Part shown: in pieces, positions 1-8,656 of the stretch | Numbering within the stretch: position 1 is the stretch's first letter | Layout of the letters: the number at the start of each line of letters is the position of its first letter | Assembly: GCA_015655015.1 (NCBI GenBank) | Contig: JAATFV010000109.1 | Span: 1-38,110 of the forward strand | Origin: Chitinophagales bacterium | Lineage (GTDB): Bacteria; Bacteroidota; Bacteroidia; Chitinophagales; Chitinophagaceae | DNA length: 38,110 nucleotides | Direction of reading: 5' to 3' | Notes under the pieces: generated by a model | Told to the model about the DNA's origin: nothing | Database searches by the model: none | Seen by the model: the letters and a program-made list of their open reading frames with translations, nothing else | Position numbers and translations under genes: made by a program

Positions 1-130
1 AATGCACAATAAAAATATTTGTTAAATGCTGCTTGCACCATTGCAAATAAGATAATATTTTACCATCCCTGCCGTTTATAATTACGCCGAAGGGCTTATC
101 TTATAACCACTTAAAAAAACCTGTTCAACC

Positions 131-862
131 ATGCGTCGTAGCTTTTTAAATCCATTGTTTTGGTGTGTCCTGGTAGCACTTGCCGTGCCTGTGAGCGGAT
201 TAAAAGCCGGAGGAGGCCCTACGGGCCCGGCAAAGCATAAAAATGCTGAAAAGGCCGCTTTCGCAGAAGAGGTTTCTTTATTGTATGATCAGATCAACCT
301 CAAGGCATTAGGGTTGACCAGGCAAGCTTTTGAATATGCCCTTAAAGGATATTACTATTTACTGGACCATCATAGTTTAGCCAGGACCAATATTCTTTCT
401 ATCTGTGACCTTAGTCAATCCTCCCGCAATAAACGTATGTATGTGCTGGACCTGGAGCAGAAAACGGTGCTGATAAACACCTATGTAGCACATGGCCGCA
501 ATTCCGGTCTCGAATATGCCAGGTCTTTTTCCAATAACCCCTCTTCCCATAAGACAAGCCTGGGTTTCTATGTGACCGGGGAAACCTATTACGGGGACAA
601 TGGCCTTTCCCTTAGAGTCCGGGGGCTGGAAAGAGGTTTTAACGACAAGGCGAATGGCCGGAATATCGTGGTCCACGGCTCGGAATATGTGGGCCCTGAT
701 TTCCTCCGCATGAATGGCTGCAGCGGCAGAAGTTTTGGATGCCCTGCTGTTCCTGCAGACGAGGCCGGAGAGCTGATCGACGCTATTAAAGAAGGATCCT
801 GCTTATTCATTTATCACCCTGATAAAAAATACATCACCCGATCGAAGATACTTAACGGCTAG
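131..862 (+). CDS. Murein L,D-transpeptidase catalytic domain protein (YkuD_2-like), exported
   Basis: This 243-residue protein is probably a periplasmic enzyme acting on peptidoglycan peptides. A hydrophobic stretch at about residues 8-23 looks like a signal peptide. The catalytic signature is clear: His182-Gly183 in VVHGSEY, then Ser201-Phe-Gly-Cys204-Pro in SFGCPAVP, which matches the H...S/T-x-G-C arrangement of YkuD-type L,D-transpeptidases with Cys204 as nucleophile. In this subfamily (PF13645-like) the domain occupies most of the mature protein, as here. L,D-transpeptidases make 3-3 cross-links or attach proteins to murein, but members of this subfamily are little characterised, so the exact reaction is inferred. 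The ATG at 131 is the natural start because the signal peptide follows directly. It is a single gene, convergent with the membrane protein at 976-1647, with a terminator hairpin between them. Confidence 0.85.
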   Translation: MRRSFLNPLFWCVLVALAVPVSGLKAGGGPTGPAKHKNAEKAAFAEEVSLLYDQINLKALGLTRQAFEYALKGYYYLLDHHSLARTNILSICDLSQSSRNKRMYVLDLEQKTVLINTYVAHGRNSGLEYARSFSNNPSSHKTSLGFYVTGETYYGDNGLSLRVRGLERGFNDKANGRNIVVHGSEYVGPDFLRMNGCSGRSFGCPAVPADEAGELIDAIKEGSCLFIYHPDKKYITRSKILNG

Positions 863-894
863 CATGGACGCATACTTCAGATGGTTTGAAGGTG

Positions 895-940
895 AAAAAG
901 CTCAATTTAGGTTCGTACCCTATGATTGGGCTTTTCTTTT
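895..940. terminator. Bidirectional rho-independent terminator
   Basis: The left arm AAAAGCTCAAT (896-906) pairs with ATTGGGCTTTT (925-935) at 10 of 11 positions. The right arm is followed by a T-rich run, and the left side is A-rich, so it can work in both directions. It lies between the convergent genes 131-862 (+) and 976-1647 (-). A second GC-rich hairpin follows at about 944-972. Confidence 0.75.
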
Positions 941-975
941 TCCCCCCGGCCCCCTTTAGGGAGCTGGGGGTACGG

Positions 976-1647
976 TCAGAACTGCCACGCCACCAGCTGC
1001 GCCAGCAATCCCACAAATAAACCCGAATAGATCTGGAAAAAGTTATGGGCGCCTGTAATAAGACGGGCCGTGCACACCAGGCCGGTTACCAGCAAGACCA
1101 CAGACAGGTAAAGCCCCGAAGCATAATCATCATTAAAAGAGAACAGCAGGAAGAACATCAGCGATCCCCCCATTGCCACCGCATGCATGCTGATCTTAAA
1201 ATAGATATTACACATCCAGGCGCCGCAGAGCGCCAGAAAGGCGCCCAGTGAAAAACGGATGACCACAGGCGGAACATCCGGTAAGTTCTTAAAGACATTC
1301 CAGGTCCACCAATAGAAGATCATGGCGATGATATAGGGCAATATCCGTTCTTTCTCCGTGCGAAGGTGGAAGGATTCAATAAATTTCAACCTCCATAATA
1401 AGAAGACGGAAAAGGCAGGAAATAAGGCGTCGAAAACAAAAACGTGCAGGAAACGAAGCATTTTCATCCGGTCATCGATCCCGGCAAAAACAGCGGGATG
1501 GAAAAAAACCAGGAAGCCTACCACATAGCTGGTGATGAATAAAGGATGAAACAGGTAAGAAATAAGCTGACCGAAAAACCGCAGCACCGGTGAAAAAGAA
1601 TTTGCCTTCGGAGATCCGCCGGCCATAGCTACATGGAGTTCATTCAT
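976..1647 (-). CDS. PAP2-like integral membrane protein
   Basis: This 223-residue protein is almost entirely hydrophobic, with about six likely membrane segments (for example FITSYVVGFLVFF, ILPYIIAMIFYWWTW and YLSVVLLVTGLV). The C-terminal half carries KISMHAVAMGG and then RLITGAHNFFQIYSGLFVG. These resemble weakened versions of the PSxH and SRxxxxxHxxxD phosphatase motifs of PAP2 enzymes, with Gln in place of the final Asp. It is therefore a PAP2-like protein of uncertain catalytic ability; a role on lipid phosphates is inference only. Two ATGs (1647 and 1626) could start it, and the first is kept. It is apparently monocistronic and points away from rpoN across a repeat-bearing spacer. Confidence 0.65.
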   Translation of the reverse strand: MNELHVAMAGGSPKANSFSPVLRFFGQLISYLFHPLFITSYVVGFLVFFHPAVFAGIDDRMKMLRFLHVFVFDALFPAFSVFLLWRLKFIESFHLRTEKERILPYIIAMIFYWWTWNVFKNLPDVPPVVIRFSLGAFLALCGAWMCNIYFKISMHAVAMGGSLMFFLLFSFNDDYASGLYLSVVLLVTGLVCTARLITGAHNFFQIYSGLFVGLLAQLVAWQF

Positions 1648-1681
1648 TACGGTATCTTTTATTTACGCTCATCTTCGCAAT

Positions 1682-1757
1682 TACATCCATCTTCGCAAGC
1701 TACATCCACTGGTAACCAGTTGCATCCACCGGTAGCCAGTTATATCCACCACCGGTA
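1682..1757. repeat. Short tandem repeat, about 20-bp period
   Basis: Roughly four degenerate units, each starting with a version of TACATCCAC, occur at 1682, 1701, 1721 and 1741. The middle two continue as yGGTArCCAGT, and 1709-1720 contains the palindrome CTGGTAACCAG. A further CATCTTCGCAA occurs just before, near 1671. The array lies in the spacer between the membrane protein gene and rpoN. No function is apparent. Confidence 0.6.
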
Positions 1758-1861
1758 CCTCTTTCTTCGCCGGCCGTCCTGATCAGCCAGCTGGAAAGCA
1801 GCCGCCATCGGCCTGCAAGGATCGTTCCCAGCCGCCCGCACTGTTGCCTGCCGCTGCATAT

Positions 1862-3349
1862 CTACAGCTCTTTTCTCAGCCTTGCAACAGGTATATTCAA
1901 TTGCTCCCTATACTTGGCAACTGTCCGGCGGGCTATATTGTATCCTTTTTCCTGGAGTAATTCCGTCAGCTTCTCATCGCTCAGGGGCTTCTTTTTACTT
2001 TCCCCTTCTATCAGATCGCTCAGGATCTTTTTCACTTCCCGGGTAGACACCTCTTCTCCGCTGTCCGTACTGAGGGATTCACTAAAGAAGAACTTAAGAC
2101 GGTATGTTCCGAACTCGGTCTGCACGAATTTGCTGTTCGCCACCCGGCTCACCGTAGAAATATCGAGGGCTGTCCTTTCCGCAATATCTTTCAGGATCAT
2201 CGGCCTTAACCGGGTCTCATCTCCTGTCAGGAAAAACTCATACTGATAATCCATGATCGTATGCATGGTATTATACAAAGTCTGCTGCCGCTGCTTGATC
2301 GCATCGATAAACCATTTGGCGGCATCTATCTTTTGCTTGATGAACAGCACCGCTTCCTTCTGGCGCTTATCCTTTTTACTGCCCCTGTCATATTCCTTCA
2401 GCATCTCTTTATACCCTTCGCTGATCCGGAGATCCGGGGCATTCTTTGAATTCAGGGACAGCTCCAGCTTACCGGCGCTATTCGTAATAAAGAAATCAGG
2501 AATAACATAGCTCTCCCCCCTGTTGGCTTCACTGACGTCACCCCCTGGTTTGGGATTAAGCTTAATGATCTGGTTGATCACGTCTTTCAGCTGGTCATCG
2601 GTCAGGTTGAGCCCCCGCTGTATCTTATCGTAATGCTTTTTAGTAAACTCATCAAAGTAATAGGTGAGCACATCGATCGCCATCTCTACGCTCTTGCCAT
2701 TCCCTTTTTTACGTTGCAGCTGGATCAGCAGGCATTCCTGCAGGTCCCTGGCGGCAACGCCCGGCGGATCGAACTGCTGAATCTTTTTAATCAGCCCTTC
2801 GATCTCCTGTTCCGTTGTTTCAATATTCTGACGGAAAGCAAGATCATCGGCAATAGAGGTCGTTTCCCTGCGCAAATAGCCATCGTCATCAATGCTGCCC
2901 ACGATCTGCTCGGCAATCTTACGGGTACGGTCATCAACCACCAACATGCCCAGCTGGTCCAATAAGAGCTCATGAAAAGAAGTTTCCACCCTGTGAGGCA
3001 TCACCCGGTCCTCATCCAGCTCGGGATAATTGTCATCCCGCAATTTATAATCAGCTACATCGTCATCGTATTCGTTCACATATTCGCTGATATCGATGTT
3101 TTCATATTCATCCTCACTGCCATCCTTCTCTTCAAATTCCTCCGCTGTCTCAAATTCGTCCTTTGTCTCATCTGTCAGCCCATCCTCATGATCTTCTTCC
3201 GTTACCTCCAGCGCAGGGTTCTCCTCCAGCTCTTCCTTGATCCGCTCTTCAAGAATAGCCGTGGGCACCTGCAGCAGCTTCATTAACTGAATTTGCTGTG
3301 GTGACAGTTTTTGTAGTAACTTTTGCTGTAATGATTGACTTAACGACAT
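1862..3349 (-). CDS. rpoN: RNA polymerase sigma-54 factor
   Basis: Sigma-54 directs RNA polymerase to -24/-12 promoters and needs AAA+ activators. The 495-residue protein has all family landmarks. The Gln/Leu-rich activator-interacting region I starts at residue 1 (MSLSQSLQQKLLQKLSPQQ). A strongly acidic region II follows at about 48-110 (Asp/Glu runs such as EEDHEDGLTDETKDE). Then come the core-binding and HTH regions, and the final 23 residues hold a good RpoN box (ARRTVAKYREQLNIP). The start at 3349 is chosen because family proteins begin with exactly this region I. The frame is open 48 codons further upstream, but that extension would cross the divergent gene's leader and has no homologous look. 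It is the only rpoN seen here, and no activator is adjacent. Confidence 0.97.
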   Translation of the reverse strand: MSLSQSLQQKLLQKLSPQQIQLMKLLQVPTAILEERIKEELEENPALEVTEEDHEDGLTDETKDEFETAEEFEEKDGSEDEYENIDISEYVNEYDDDVADYKLRDDNYPELDEDRVMPHRVETSFHELLLDQLGMLVVDDRTRKIAEQIVGSIDDDGYLRRETTSIADDLAFRQNIETTEQEIEGLIKKIQQFDPPGVAARDLQECLLIQLQRKKGNGKSVEMAIDVLTYYFDEFTKKHYDKIQRGLNLTDDQLKDVINQIIKLNPKPGGDVSEANRGESYVIPDFFITNSAGKLELSLNSKNAPDLRISEGYKEMLKEYDRGSKKDKRQKEAVLFIKQKIDAAKWFIDAIKQRQQTLYNTMHTIMDYQYEFFLTGDETRLRPMILKDIAERTALDISTVSRVANSKFVQTEFGTYRLKFFFSESLSTDSGEEVSTREVKKILSDLIEGESKKKPLSDEKLTELLQEKGYNIARRTVAKYREQLNIPVARLRKEL

Positions 3350-3453
3350 TTCTTTCCAGGGGTTTTGTCCTGCTTCCTTTTCCTGTTTCTGGAAAAGGGC
3401 GCGCGAACCACAAAAATCAGGCCGTAAATCTACATAAAAAGGAGGGATAGACC

Positions 3454-3984
3454 ATGCAACGATTAAAATGTTTTCTTGTTGTATGTATTTCAATACTTTT
3501 TCTGGGGGAGGCCTGGGGACAAAATATTCCGTCAGGAGTTTTTTCCAGGGGTGCCGGTGTCCTTTGGGGTCATTCCGGATATTATTCCGGAGGGGTCAGC
3601 CGGGTACGGTCATTGGCTACCAGTATTCCTACGAGTATGCCCAACAGGTATTTCCCGAGCGGGAATAGGTTTGGCATCCCTTCATCGCTGGCCTTGGCCG
3701 CCGAAGCATCCACCTGGCTTAAAGACTGGGGTACGGGCTGGAATACCGGCTGGGGAATGGACTGGGATACGGGCCTTTATCTGCATCGGACCGCCTCCCC
3801 GGAATCGACAGGACCCTTCTCCCTGCAAACTCCGGGAAATGTCCAGGCCCTGGGGGATGACTATTATTCCCATCATTTGGGCTTTTTCTGCAAAAAAGAG
3901 CTGGAATTCGAAAAAACGACCCGCATCCCGCTCCGTTTCCGGCTGGGTTCACTCGAACAATGCAATTATCTGGAAGGGAAATAG
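3454..3984 (+). CDS. Small exported protein of unknown function
   Basis: This 176-residue protein has a signal peptide (residues 1-22, cleavage after AWG or GQN). A Gly/Ser/Tyr/Trp-rich low-complexity middle follows, for example [16 protein letters not shown] near residues 92-107. The charged C-terminal stretch [18 protein letters not shown]...LEGK is of a type I recall in small Bacteroidota secreted proteins, but I cannot name the family. The start at 3454 is supported by a strong ribosome-binding site, GGAGG at 3441-3445, which is unusual for this phylum. The gene is divergent from rpoN, with about 100 bases between the two starts. Frame-shifted open frames overlapping it are shadows. Function is unknown. 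Confidence 0.75.
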   Translation: MQRLKCFLVVCISILFLGEAWGQNIPSGVFSRGAGVLWGHSGYYSGGVSRVRSLATSIPTSMPNRYFPSGNRFGIPSSLALAAEASTWLKDWGTGWNTGWGMDWDTGLYLHRTASPESTGPFSLQTPGNVQALGDDYYSHHLGFFCKKELEFEKTTRIPLRFRLGSLEQCNYLEGK

Positions 3985-4019
3985 TCAGTTATCAGGCAAA
4001 GACAACTTTTAATAAGACT

Positions 4020-5234
4020 TTAATTGACCAGCTCCCTGCTGAGCGCCTTCTTTATCGCCGCTACGATCTTCTCCCCTTTTTCCTGCGTCTGTTCCTCCGT
4101 CCATAACAGCCCGATAGCCGTAGAGATACAACGGCTCATGACCCGGTCGCTGGCAGGAAAAGTGGTGACCGACAGCTTCTGCAATGCCTGCCGCTGCCCG
4201 TCATTCAGGTTATTCAGCGTACTTGCCTGGCGGAGATGGTCCCATTTGCGGATATAATGCCAGTTATTATCAAACCAGTAAAAATTACCGGCCAGAATGC
4301 CTTGTGACTTCAGCTCGGCAATGACGGCCCTGGTCAATGTCTCCGAAGGAAGGAGCCAGCTGAGGAAGGTGCAGCTATCCCCGGACGGGTCCGGAATGGT
4401 CCGGAAAGAGACTTCAGGCAATTGCGAGAGAATCGTTTTCAGCTGCCCGTGATTCTTTTGCTGAATGGCCAGGAACTGGTCCAGCTTGCGGATCTGCGCG
4501 AGGCCTACCGCAGCATGTAATTCAGAGATCCGGTAATTATACCCGATAAAAGGGTGCAGGTCCGCGCCCCTGTCAACGCCCGTATGATCATGGCCATGGT
4601 CCGTAAAACCATCGCATTTCGTATAGGTAGCTTCATCATTGGTCAGTACGGCCCCGCCTTCCGCGCAGGTAATGACCTTCACAAAATCAAAGGAGAAAGT
4701 TCCGGCGTTGCCGATCGTGCCCAGGTGTCGGCCCTTATACCGGCCCCCGATGCTCTGGCAGGCATCTTCCAGCAGGAGCAGGTTATGTTCCTTACAGATA
4801 GCCAGGAGAGCGTCCAGGTCGGCCATCGCTCCGCACATATGCACCGGCATCACACATTTGGTCCGGGAAGTGATCGCCTGACGTACGGAGTCTGGCTGTA
4901 AAGTAAGGGTCTCATCTACCTCAGCCAGCACAGGGATCGCCCCCACGCTCAGTACAGCCTCGAAACTGGCCACAAAGGTAAAAGCAGGCATAATGACCTC
5001 ATCTCCGGCCCCGATGCCCAGCACGGTTAACGCTGTCGTCAGGGCGGAAGTGCCGCTGGAGGTCAGCTGTGCAAAATTACAGCCAAACCGTTGGCAGATC
5101 GCCGCTTCCAGCTCTTTGGATTTCCAGATCCCTTTGCGGGGACCGTCGAACCCGTACCGCATGAGGATACCGGTTTCCAGGACATCGTTCACTTCTTTGC
5201 GTTCTTCCGGGCCAAATAATTCAAAACCAGGCAT
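4020..5234 (-). CDS. DegT/DnrJ/EryC1/StrS-family PLP-dependent aminotransferase
   Basis: This 404-residue fold-type I aminotransferase belongs to the family that makes amino sugars or related amino-deoxy compounds. TSSGTSAL (about 58-65) binds the cofactor phosphate. EDACQS (156-161) supplies the Asp contacting the PLP ring nitrogen. Lys186 in SFDFVKVITCAEGG is the expected Schiff-base lysine. Length and motif order are normal for the family. The substrate cannot be read from the sequence: no nucleotide-sugar genes are adjacent, and the upstream neighbour on the same strand is a GHL10 hydrolase 68 bases away, so the two may be co-transcribed. The ATG at 5234 gives the expected N-terminus. A perosamine- or hydroxybenzoate-type aminotransferase are equally possible relatives. 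Confidence 0.85.
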   Translation of the reverse strand: MPGFELFGPEERKEVNDVLETGILMRYGFDGPRKGIWKSKELEAAICQRFGCNFAQLTSSGTSALTTALTVLGIGAGDEVIMPAFTFVASFEAVLSVGAIPVLAEVDETLTLQPDSVRQAITSRTKCVMPVHMCGAMADLDALLAICKEHNLLLLEDACQSIGGRYKGRHLGTIGNAGTFSFDFVKVITCAEGGAVLTNDEATYTKCDGFTDHGHDHTGVDRGADLHPFIGYNYRISELHAAVGLAQIRKLDQFLAIQQKNHGQLKTILSQLPEVSFRTIPDPSGDSCTFLSWLLPSETLTRAVIAELKSQGILAGNFYWFDNNWHYIRKWDHLRQASTLNNLNDGQRQALQKLSVTTFPASDRVMSRCISTAIGLLWTEEQTQEKGEKIVAAIKKALSRELVN

Positions 5235-5271
5235 ATTGTTAGGATTTTATTATTAGATAAACTTTTGTTCC

Positions 5272-5289
5272 GCCATGGCTTGCCATGGC
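5272..5289. repeat. Two GCCATGGC palindromes in tandem
   Basis: The 8-bp palindrome GCCATGGC occurs at 5272-5279 and again at 5282-5289, exactly 10 bases apart. They lie in the short gap between the GHL10 gene and the aminotransferase start. The spacing of one helical turn would suit a protein-binding site, but nothing else supports that. Confidence 0.4.
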
Positions 5290-5302
5290 TAATGCTCTCA
5301 AT

Positions 5303-6898
5303 TTATTGGCCTTCGGCCCCGCGGCCTGGAAAGTCACGAATTCTATCGGGTCCCGACCCGGCCGCTAAGGTAGAAAAAATGATCGTAACAGGCCGGCTTT
5401 CGACATTGGTCTTACTTACCGCCGTGATAAAGTAATAAGCGCTTTTCCCCGGCGATAACGAGGCTGACTTTACGGAGAACCCCGCCACCGGATCATAGGG
5501 GATAAAGGCAAACACATTCGCTGAATCAATGGATAGATTAGCCGAATCCGACCGGTAGACGGCATATCCCCGCAGCGTATCCTCCGGCGCCCCTTTCGCC
5601 AGCCAGACAGCCTGGGAAGAGTCCTTTTGATTGTATTCGGTATGGGTGAACGGCTCGTGGGGTTTTACCGTATCGATCCAGGACATCGGAGGGATGAGAG
5701 CCGGGTATTTATAATAGTTCTGCCGCAGGCTGTCATTCCAGCCATAGGGGTTCCTTTCAAAAGATTTACTGCTGAAGTAGATCTCTCCCTGTATATCCGG
5801 ATAGGTCCGCAATGTCTGGATCTGACGTGTCAGCTGGGTAGGGTCCCGCCAGGCCGGATTGCTGCCGGCGCGGTAGATCCCCAGGCCGATATAACACTGC
5901 CTGCCATAGGTATGACGGCTCCACCATTCCGTCTGGGTCCCGAAAGGCACATGGGAAAAAGTGAACTCCCAATAGAGCTGAGGGGCGACATAGTCGATCC
6001 AGCCATTCTTCAGCCATAAGAGGATATCCGCATAGAGATTGTCATAATTGGTCTGGCCGGCCTGGCTATCGCTGCCCTCCGGATCTTTGCTTTTATTACG
6101 CCAGACGCCGAATGGGCTGATGCCGAACTTGCAGTATTTTTTTTCTTCCTTGATTGCCTGGCTTATCCGCAGGATCACGGAATCCACATTACTTCTCCGC
6201 CAGTCTCCTATTGACAATCCATCCCCGTATTTTGCAAAGCTGGCTTTGTCAGGAAAATCCTTTGTGGGACTGCCTTCTACAATATCGTACGGATAAAAAT
6301 AATCATCGAAATGCAGGGCGTCGATATCATAACGGCGAACGAGGTCCCGTATGACCATCGTGACATACTGCTGCACCTCTTTATTGCCCGGATCGAAATA
6401 GAGGGTGTTCTGGAAACGGACAAACCACTCCGGATGAAGCCGGGTGATATGGTTGGGAGCTATGGAGGATTTTCCAATGGTATGTACCGCCCGGTAGGGA
6501 TTACACCAGGCATGAAACTCCATGCCCCTTTTGTGCGTCTCCTCGATCATGAATAACAGCGGATCATAATAAGGCGAAGGCGGCCGGCCCTGTATGCCGG
6601 TAAGCCATTCGCTCCAGGGCTCATAAGGAGAAGGATAAAAGGCGTCGGTAGCCGGCCGCACCTGGACCACCACCGCATTCAGCCCGTTGCGCTTATGCAT
6701 ATCCAGCAGCCGGATGAACTCCACCCGCTGGCTGTCTGCCGGCAGTCCTTTTTTAGAGGGCCAGTCTATATTTTCCACACTGGCTACCCAGGCTGCTCTG
6801 AATTCATACTTGGATTGACAAAAAGAAAGGGCCGGGATGGCCAGGAGGCAGGCAGCAAGCAATATGTTCTTTATGTTGATCAGAGAGCGGTTCTTCAT
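5303..6898 (-). CDS. Glycosyl hydrolase-like 10 (GHL10/YngK-type) protein with C-terminal Fn3-like domain
   Basis: This 531-residue secreted protein has a signal peptide at residues 1-27 (LLAACLLAIPALSFCQ). The catalytic-type barrel follows (about 30-370), with family hallmarks EFRAAWVASVENIDWP, NAVVVQVRPATDAFYPS, EFHAWCNPYR and ALHFDDYFYPY. Known relatives are glycoside hydrolases acting on peptidoglycan-like or other polysaccharides, though the family (PF02638) is only partly characterised. Residues about 420-510 look like a fibronectin-III-type accessory domain (GYAVYRSDSANLS ... YYFITAVSKTNVES). The start at 6898 gives the signal peptide and is preceded by GAAAGG. It probably acts in the periplasm or at the cell surface. 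The aminotransferase gene follows on the same strand. Confidence 0.85.
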   Translation of the reverse strand: MKNRSLINIKNILLAACLLAIPALSFCQSKYEFRAAWVASVENIDWPSKKGLPADSQRVEFIRLLDMHKRNGLNAVVVQVRPATDAFYPSPYEPWSEWLTGIQGRPPSPYYDPLLFMIEETHKRGMEFHAWCNPYRAVHTIGKSSIAPNHITRLHPEWFVRFQNTLYFDPGNKEVQQYVTMVIRDLVRRYDIDALHFDDYFYPYDIVEGSPTKDFPDKASFAKYGDGLSIGDWRRSNVDSVILRISQAIKEEKKYCKFGISPFGVWRNKSKDPEGSDSQAGQTNYDNLYADILLWLKNGWIDYVAPQLYWEFTFSHVPFGTQTEWWSRHTYGRQCYIGLGIYRAGSNPAWRDPTQLTRQIQTLRTYPDIQGEIYFSSKSFERNPYGWNDSLRQNYYKYPALIPPMSWIDTVKPHEPFTHTEYNQKDSSQAVWLAKGAPEDTLRGYAVYRSDSANLSIDSANVFAFIPYDPVAGFSVKSASLSPGKSAYYFITAVSKTNVESRPVTIIFSTLAAGSGPDRIRDFPGRGAEGQ

Positions 6899-7033
6899 CC
6901 TTTCAAAAAAATTTAGTCGGTCAATAAATCATCCATGCAAATTGCACGCTCAGCGGGTTGGACAGCGCTATTCCTTCGGACAAAGCTGTCTCCTCTATTA
7001 AATCTCCGTCCTTTGGAAAAGACCGGGGCCTAA

Positions 7034-7507
7034 CTATGTATCCCCGTCCACGATGGGGTCCTGGTTGCGTAATTTATCCAGGAGCTCATTCAGGGTCTTC
7101 GCTTCCGCCTCCGTGAGATTCATCAGGATCTCATCCATCTGCTGGTCATAGGCGTCGATCTTTTCGAGCAGCTTCTTCCCCTTTTCCGTTATGACCACAT
7201 CCACGAGGCGTCGGTCCATCTTACAGATACTTTTTTTTACCAGCCCCTTTTTCACGAGACGGTCCACAATCCGGCTGGTATCGCTCATCTTATCCAGCAT
7301 ACGCTGCCGGATCTGCAGCGTGGACAGGGGTTTTCCGGCGCCCCGGAGAATCCGAAGGATATTGAATTGTTGGGAGGTTATCTCCCATTCATCGAAGATC
7401 TTGCCTATTTTTTCCGTAACCCAGTTATAGGTATAAATAAGATTGATCCCGGCTTTTTGATATTCATTCCGGAATTTACGTTGGTTTATTTCTTTTTCAA
7501 GCGTCAT
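7034..7507 (-). CDS. MarR-family transcriptional regulator
   Basis: This is a 157-residue winged-helix repressor or activator of the MarR family. The HTH and wing region is plain: FNILRILRGAGKPLSTLQI, then MSDTSRIVDRLVKKGLVKK (recognition helix) and CKMDRRLVDVVITEKG (wing, with the DRR motif). The C-terminal helix contributes to the dimer interface. Length is typical. It follows the radical SAM gene by 22 bases on the same strand, so the two are probably one operon. MarR proteins usually bind near their own operon promoter, and the inverted repeat at 8657-8704 upstream of the radical SAM gene is a candidate target. The ligand is unknown. Confidence 0.9.
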   Translation of the reverse strand: MTLEKEINQRKFRNEYQKAGINLIYTYNWVTEKIGKIFDEWEITSQQFNILRILRGAGKPLSTLQIRQRMLDKMSDTSRIVDRLVKKGLVKKSICKMDRRLVDVVITEKGKKLLEKIDAYDQQMDEILMNLTEAEAKTLNELLDKLRNQDPIVDGDT

Positions 7508-7529
7508 GGTTCATCCGTAAATAAACAAT

Positions 7530-8561
7530 TTAATCCTCCCACACTTTTGTCCCCTCGCTGCAATTGGCGCAAATATCGATATTCTTCCGGCTTTGCAAGA
7601 CCTTCCGGCGAAAATCCACATACTGTTCGTTGTTCCAGATCTCTTTGAAAGGCCGCCCTTTCAGGTCTCCCAGCTGGTGCTGTGCATCCTTGTCAAAGCA
7701 GCAGGGCACCACCAGGCCATCCCAGGTGATCACCGTAGCATGCCAGAGACGCCAGCAATGATTGTCCAGCGTATTTTTGATCTGGTATTCGTCCTTTTTA
7801 TCCTTCCGGTACCGGCTGTATTTCCTGTTCTCCGGTATCAGCTGATTGGGATCATTCTTATAATCATAGACCTGGGCGGTCTTGAACCGGACCTCATCCA
7901 CCCCGATCTCCCGGGCCAGGCTCCGTATTTCTTCCAGCTGATGTTCGTTGGGCTTGACCACCAGGAACTGAAAAAACACAAAGGGCGTCCTGCTCTTCAG
8001 CTCTTTTTTCCATTTTACGATATTCCGGGCCCCTTCCAGCACTTTTTCCAGCTTCCCTCCCACCCGGTACTGTTCATACACGTCCTGGGTAGTCCCGTCA
8101 ATAGAAATGATCAACCGGTCCAGCCCGCTCTCCACCGTTCTTTTCGCATTTTTGTCGTTGAGATAATGCGCATTGGTGGAGGTGGCTGTATAGATCCCTT
8201 TCCCGGATGCATAAGCCACCATGTCCAGAAAAGAAGGGTTCAGATACGGCTCTCCCTGAAAATAAAAGATCAGGTAGAGCAATTCTTTGGACAGCTGGTC
8301 AATCGTATCCCTGAAAAAATCCTTTTGCAACATTCCCGTTGGCCGGGTAAAAGACCGCAGGCCGCTGGGACATTCGGGACAGCGCAGGTTGCAGGAAGTC
8401 GTCGGTTCGAAGGAGATGGAGACAGGATAGCCCCACTGAACGGCCCTTCCGGTCCATTTACTCAGGTAGTAGCTGCTCAATACCTTTACCCCATTCCACA
8501 GGCGTCTTCCCGTGAGCTTGGATAAAAGATTGATGGTATCGTTCCGGTTTAAAGCGGGCAT
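7530..8561 (-). CDS. Radical SAM/SPASM domain protein
   Basis: This 343-residue radical SAM enzyme has the cluster motif C57-x3-C61-x2-C64 (TTSCNLRCPEC) in a classic SISFEPTTSCNLRC context, followed by FYFQGEPYLNP. The C-terminal region has a SPASM-like set of cysteines: NHCW, VPCCFDKD and ICANCSEG, which would bind one or two further Fe-S clusters. SPASM proteins modify peptides, proteins or small molecules, or mature other enzymes. No candidate peptide substrate is visible beside this gene, so the reaction is unknown. The family look is that of general radical SAM/SPASM proteins found near glycan or lipid genes. It is the first gene of a likely operon with the MarR gene and is divergent from the GH25 gene. 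Confidence 0.88.
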   Translation of the reverse strand: MPALNRNDTINLLSKLTGRRLWNGVKVLSSYYLSKWTGRAVQWGYPVSISFEPTTSCNLRCPECPSGLRSFTRPTGMLQKDFFRDTIDQLSKELLYLIFYFQGEPYLNPSFLDMVAYASGKGIYTATSTNAHYLNDKNAKRTVESGLDRLIISIDGTTQDVYEQYRVGGKLEKVLEGARNIVKWKKELKSRTPFVFFQFLVVKPNEHQLEEIRSLAREIGVDEVRFKTAQVYDYKNDPNQLIPENRKYSRYRKDKKDEYQIKNTLDNHCWRLWHATVITWDGLVVPCCFDKDAQHQLGDLKGRPFKEIWNNEQYVDFRRKVLQSRKNIDICANCSEGTKVWED

Positions 8562-8656
8562 GAAAGGATAAAATTAACCTTTATCGATTATTCAGCAACG
8601 ATTACTGGCAATTCATCCGTTAATTTTGTCATTTTTATCGGTCGGATGGGCTTACA

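Noticed and set aside
902..930. tRNA T-arm-like GGTTCGTACCC
   Set aside because: It is the loop of a terminator hairpin; no acceptor, D or anticodon stems can be drawn around it.
3350..3493. 48-codon upstream extension of rpoN
   Set aside because: Sigma-54 proteins start with the MSLSQSLQQK-type region at 3349; the extension has no family resemblance and overlaps the divergent gene.
3476..4012. Alternative open frame overlapping the small exported protein gene
   Set aside because: Shadow of 3454-3984; no signal peptide in this frame and no ribosome-binding site comparable to GGAGG at 3441.
7593..8525. Long open frame antisense to the radical SAM gene
   Set aside because: The opposite strand encodes clear radical SAM motifs; this frame has Pro/Gln-rich, motif-free sequence typical of an antisense shadow.
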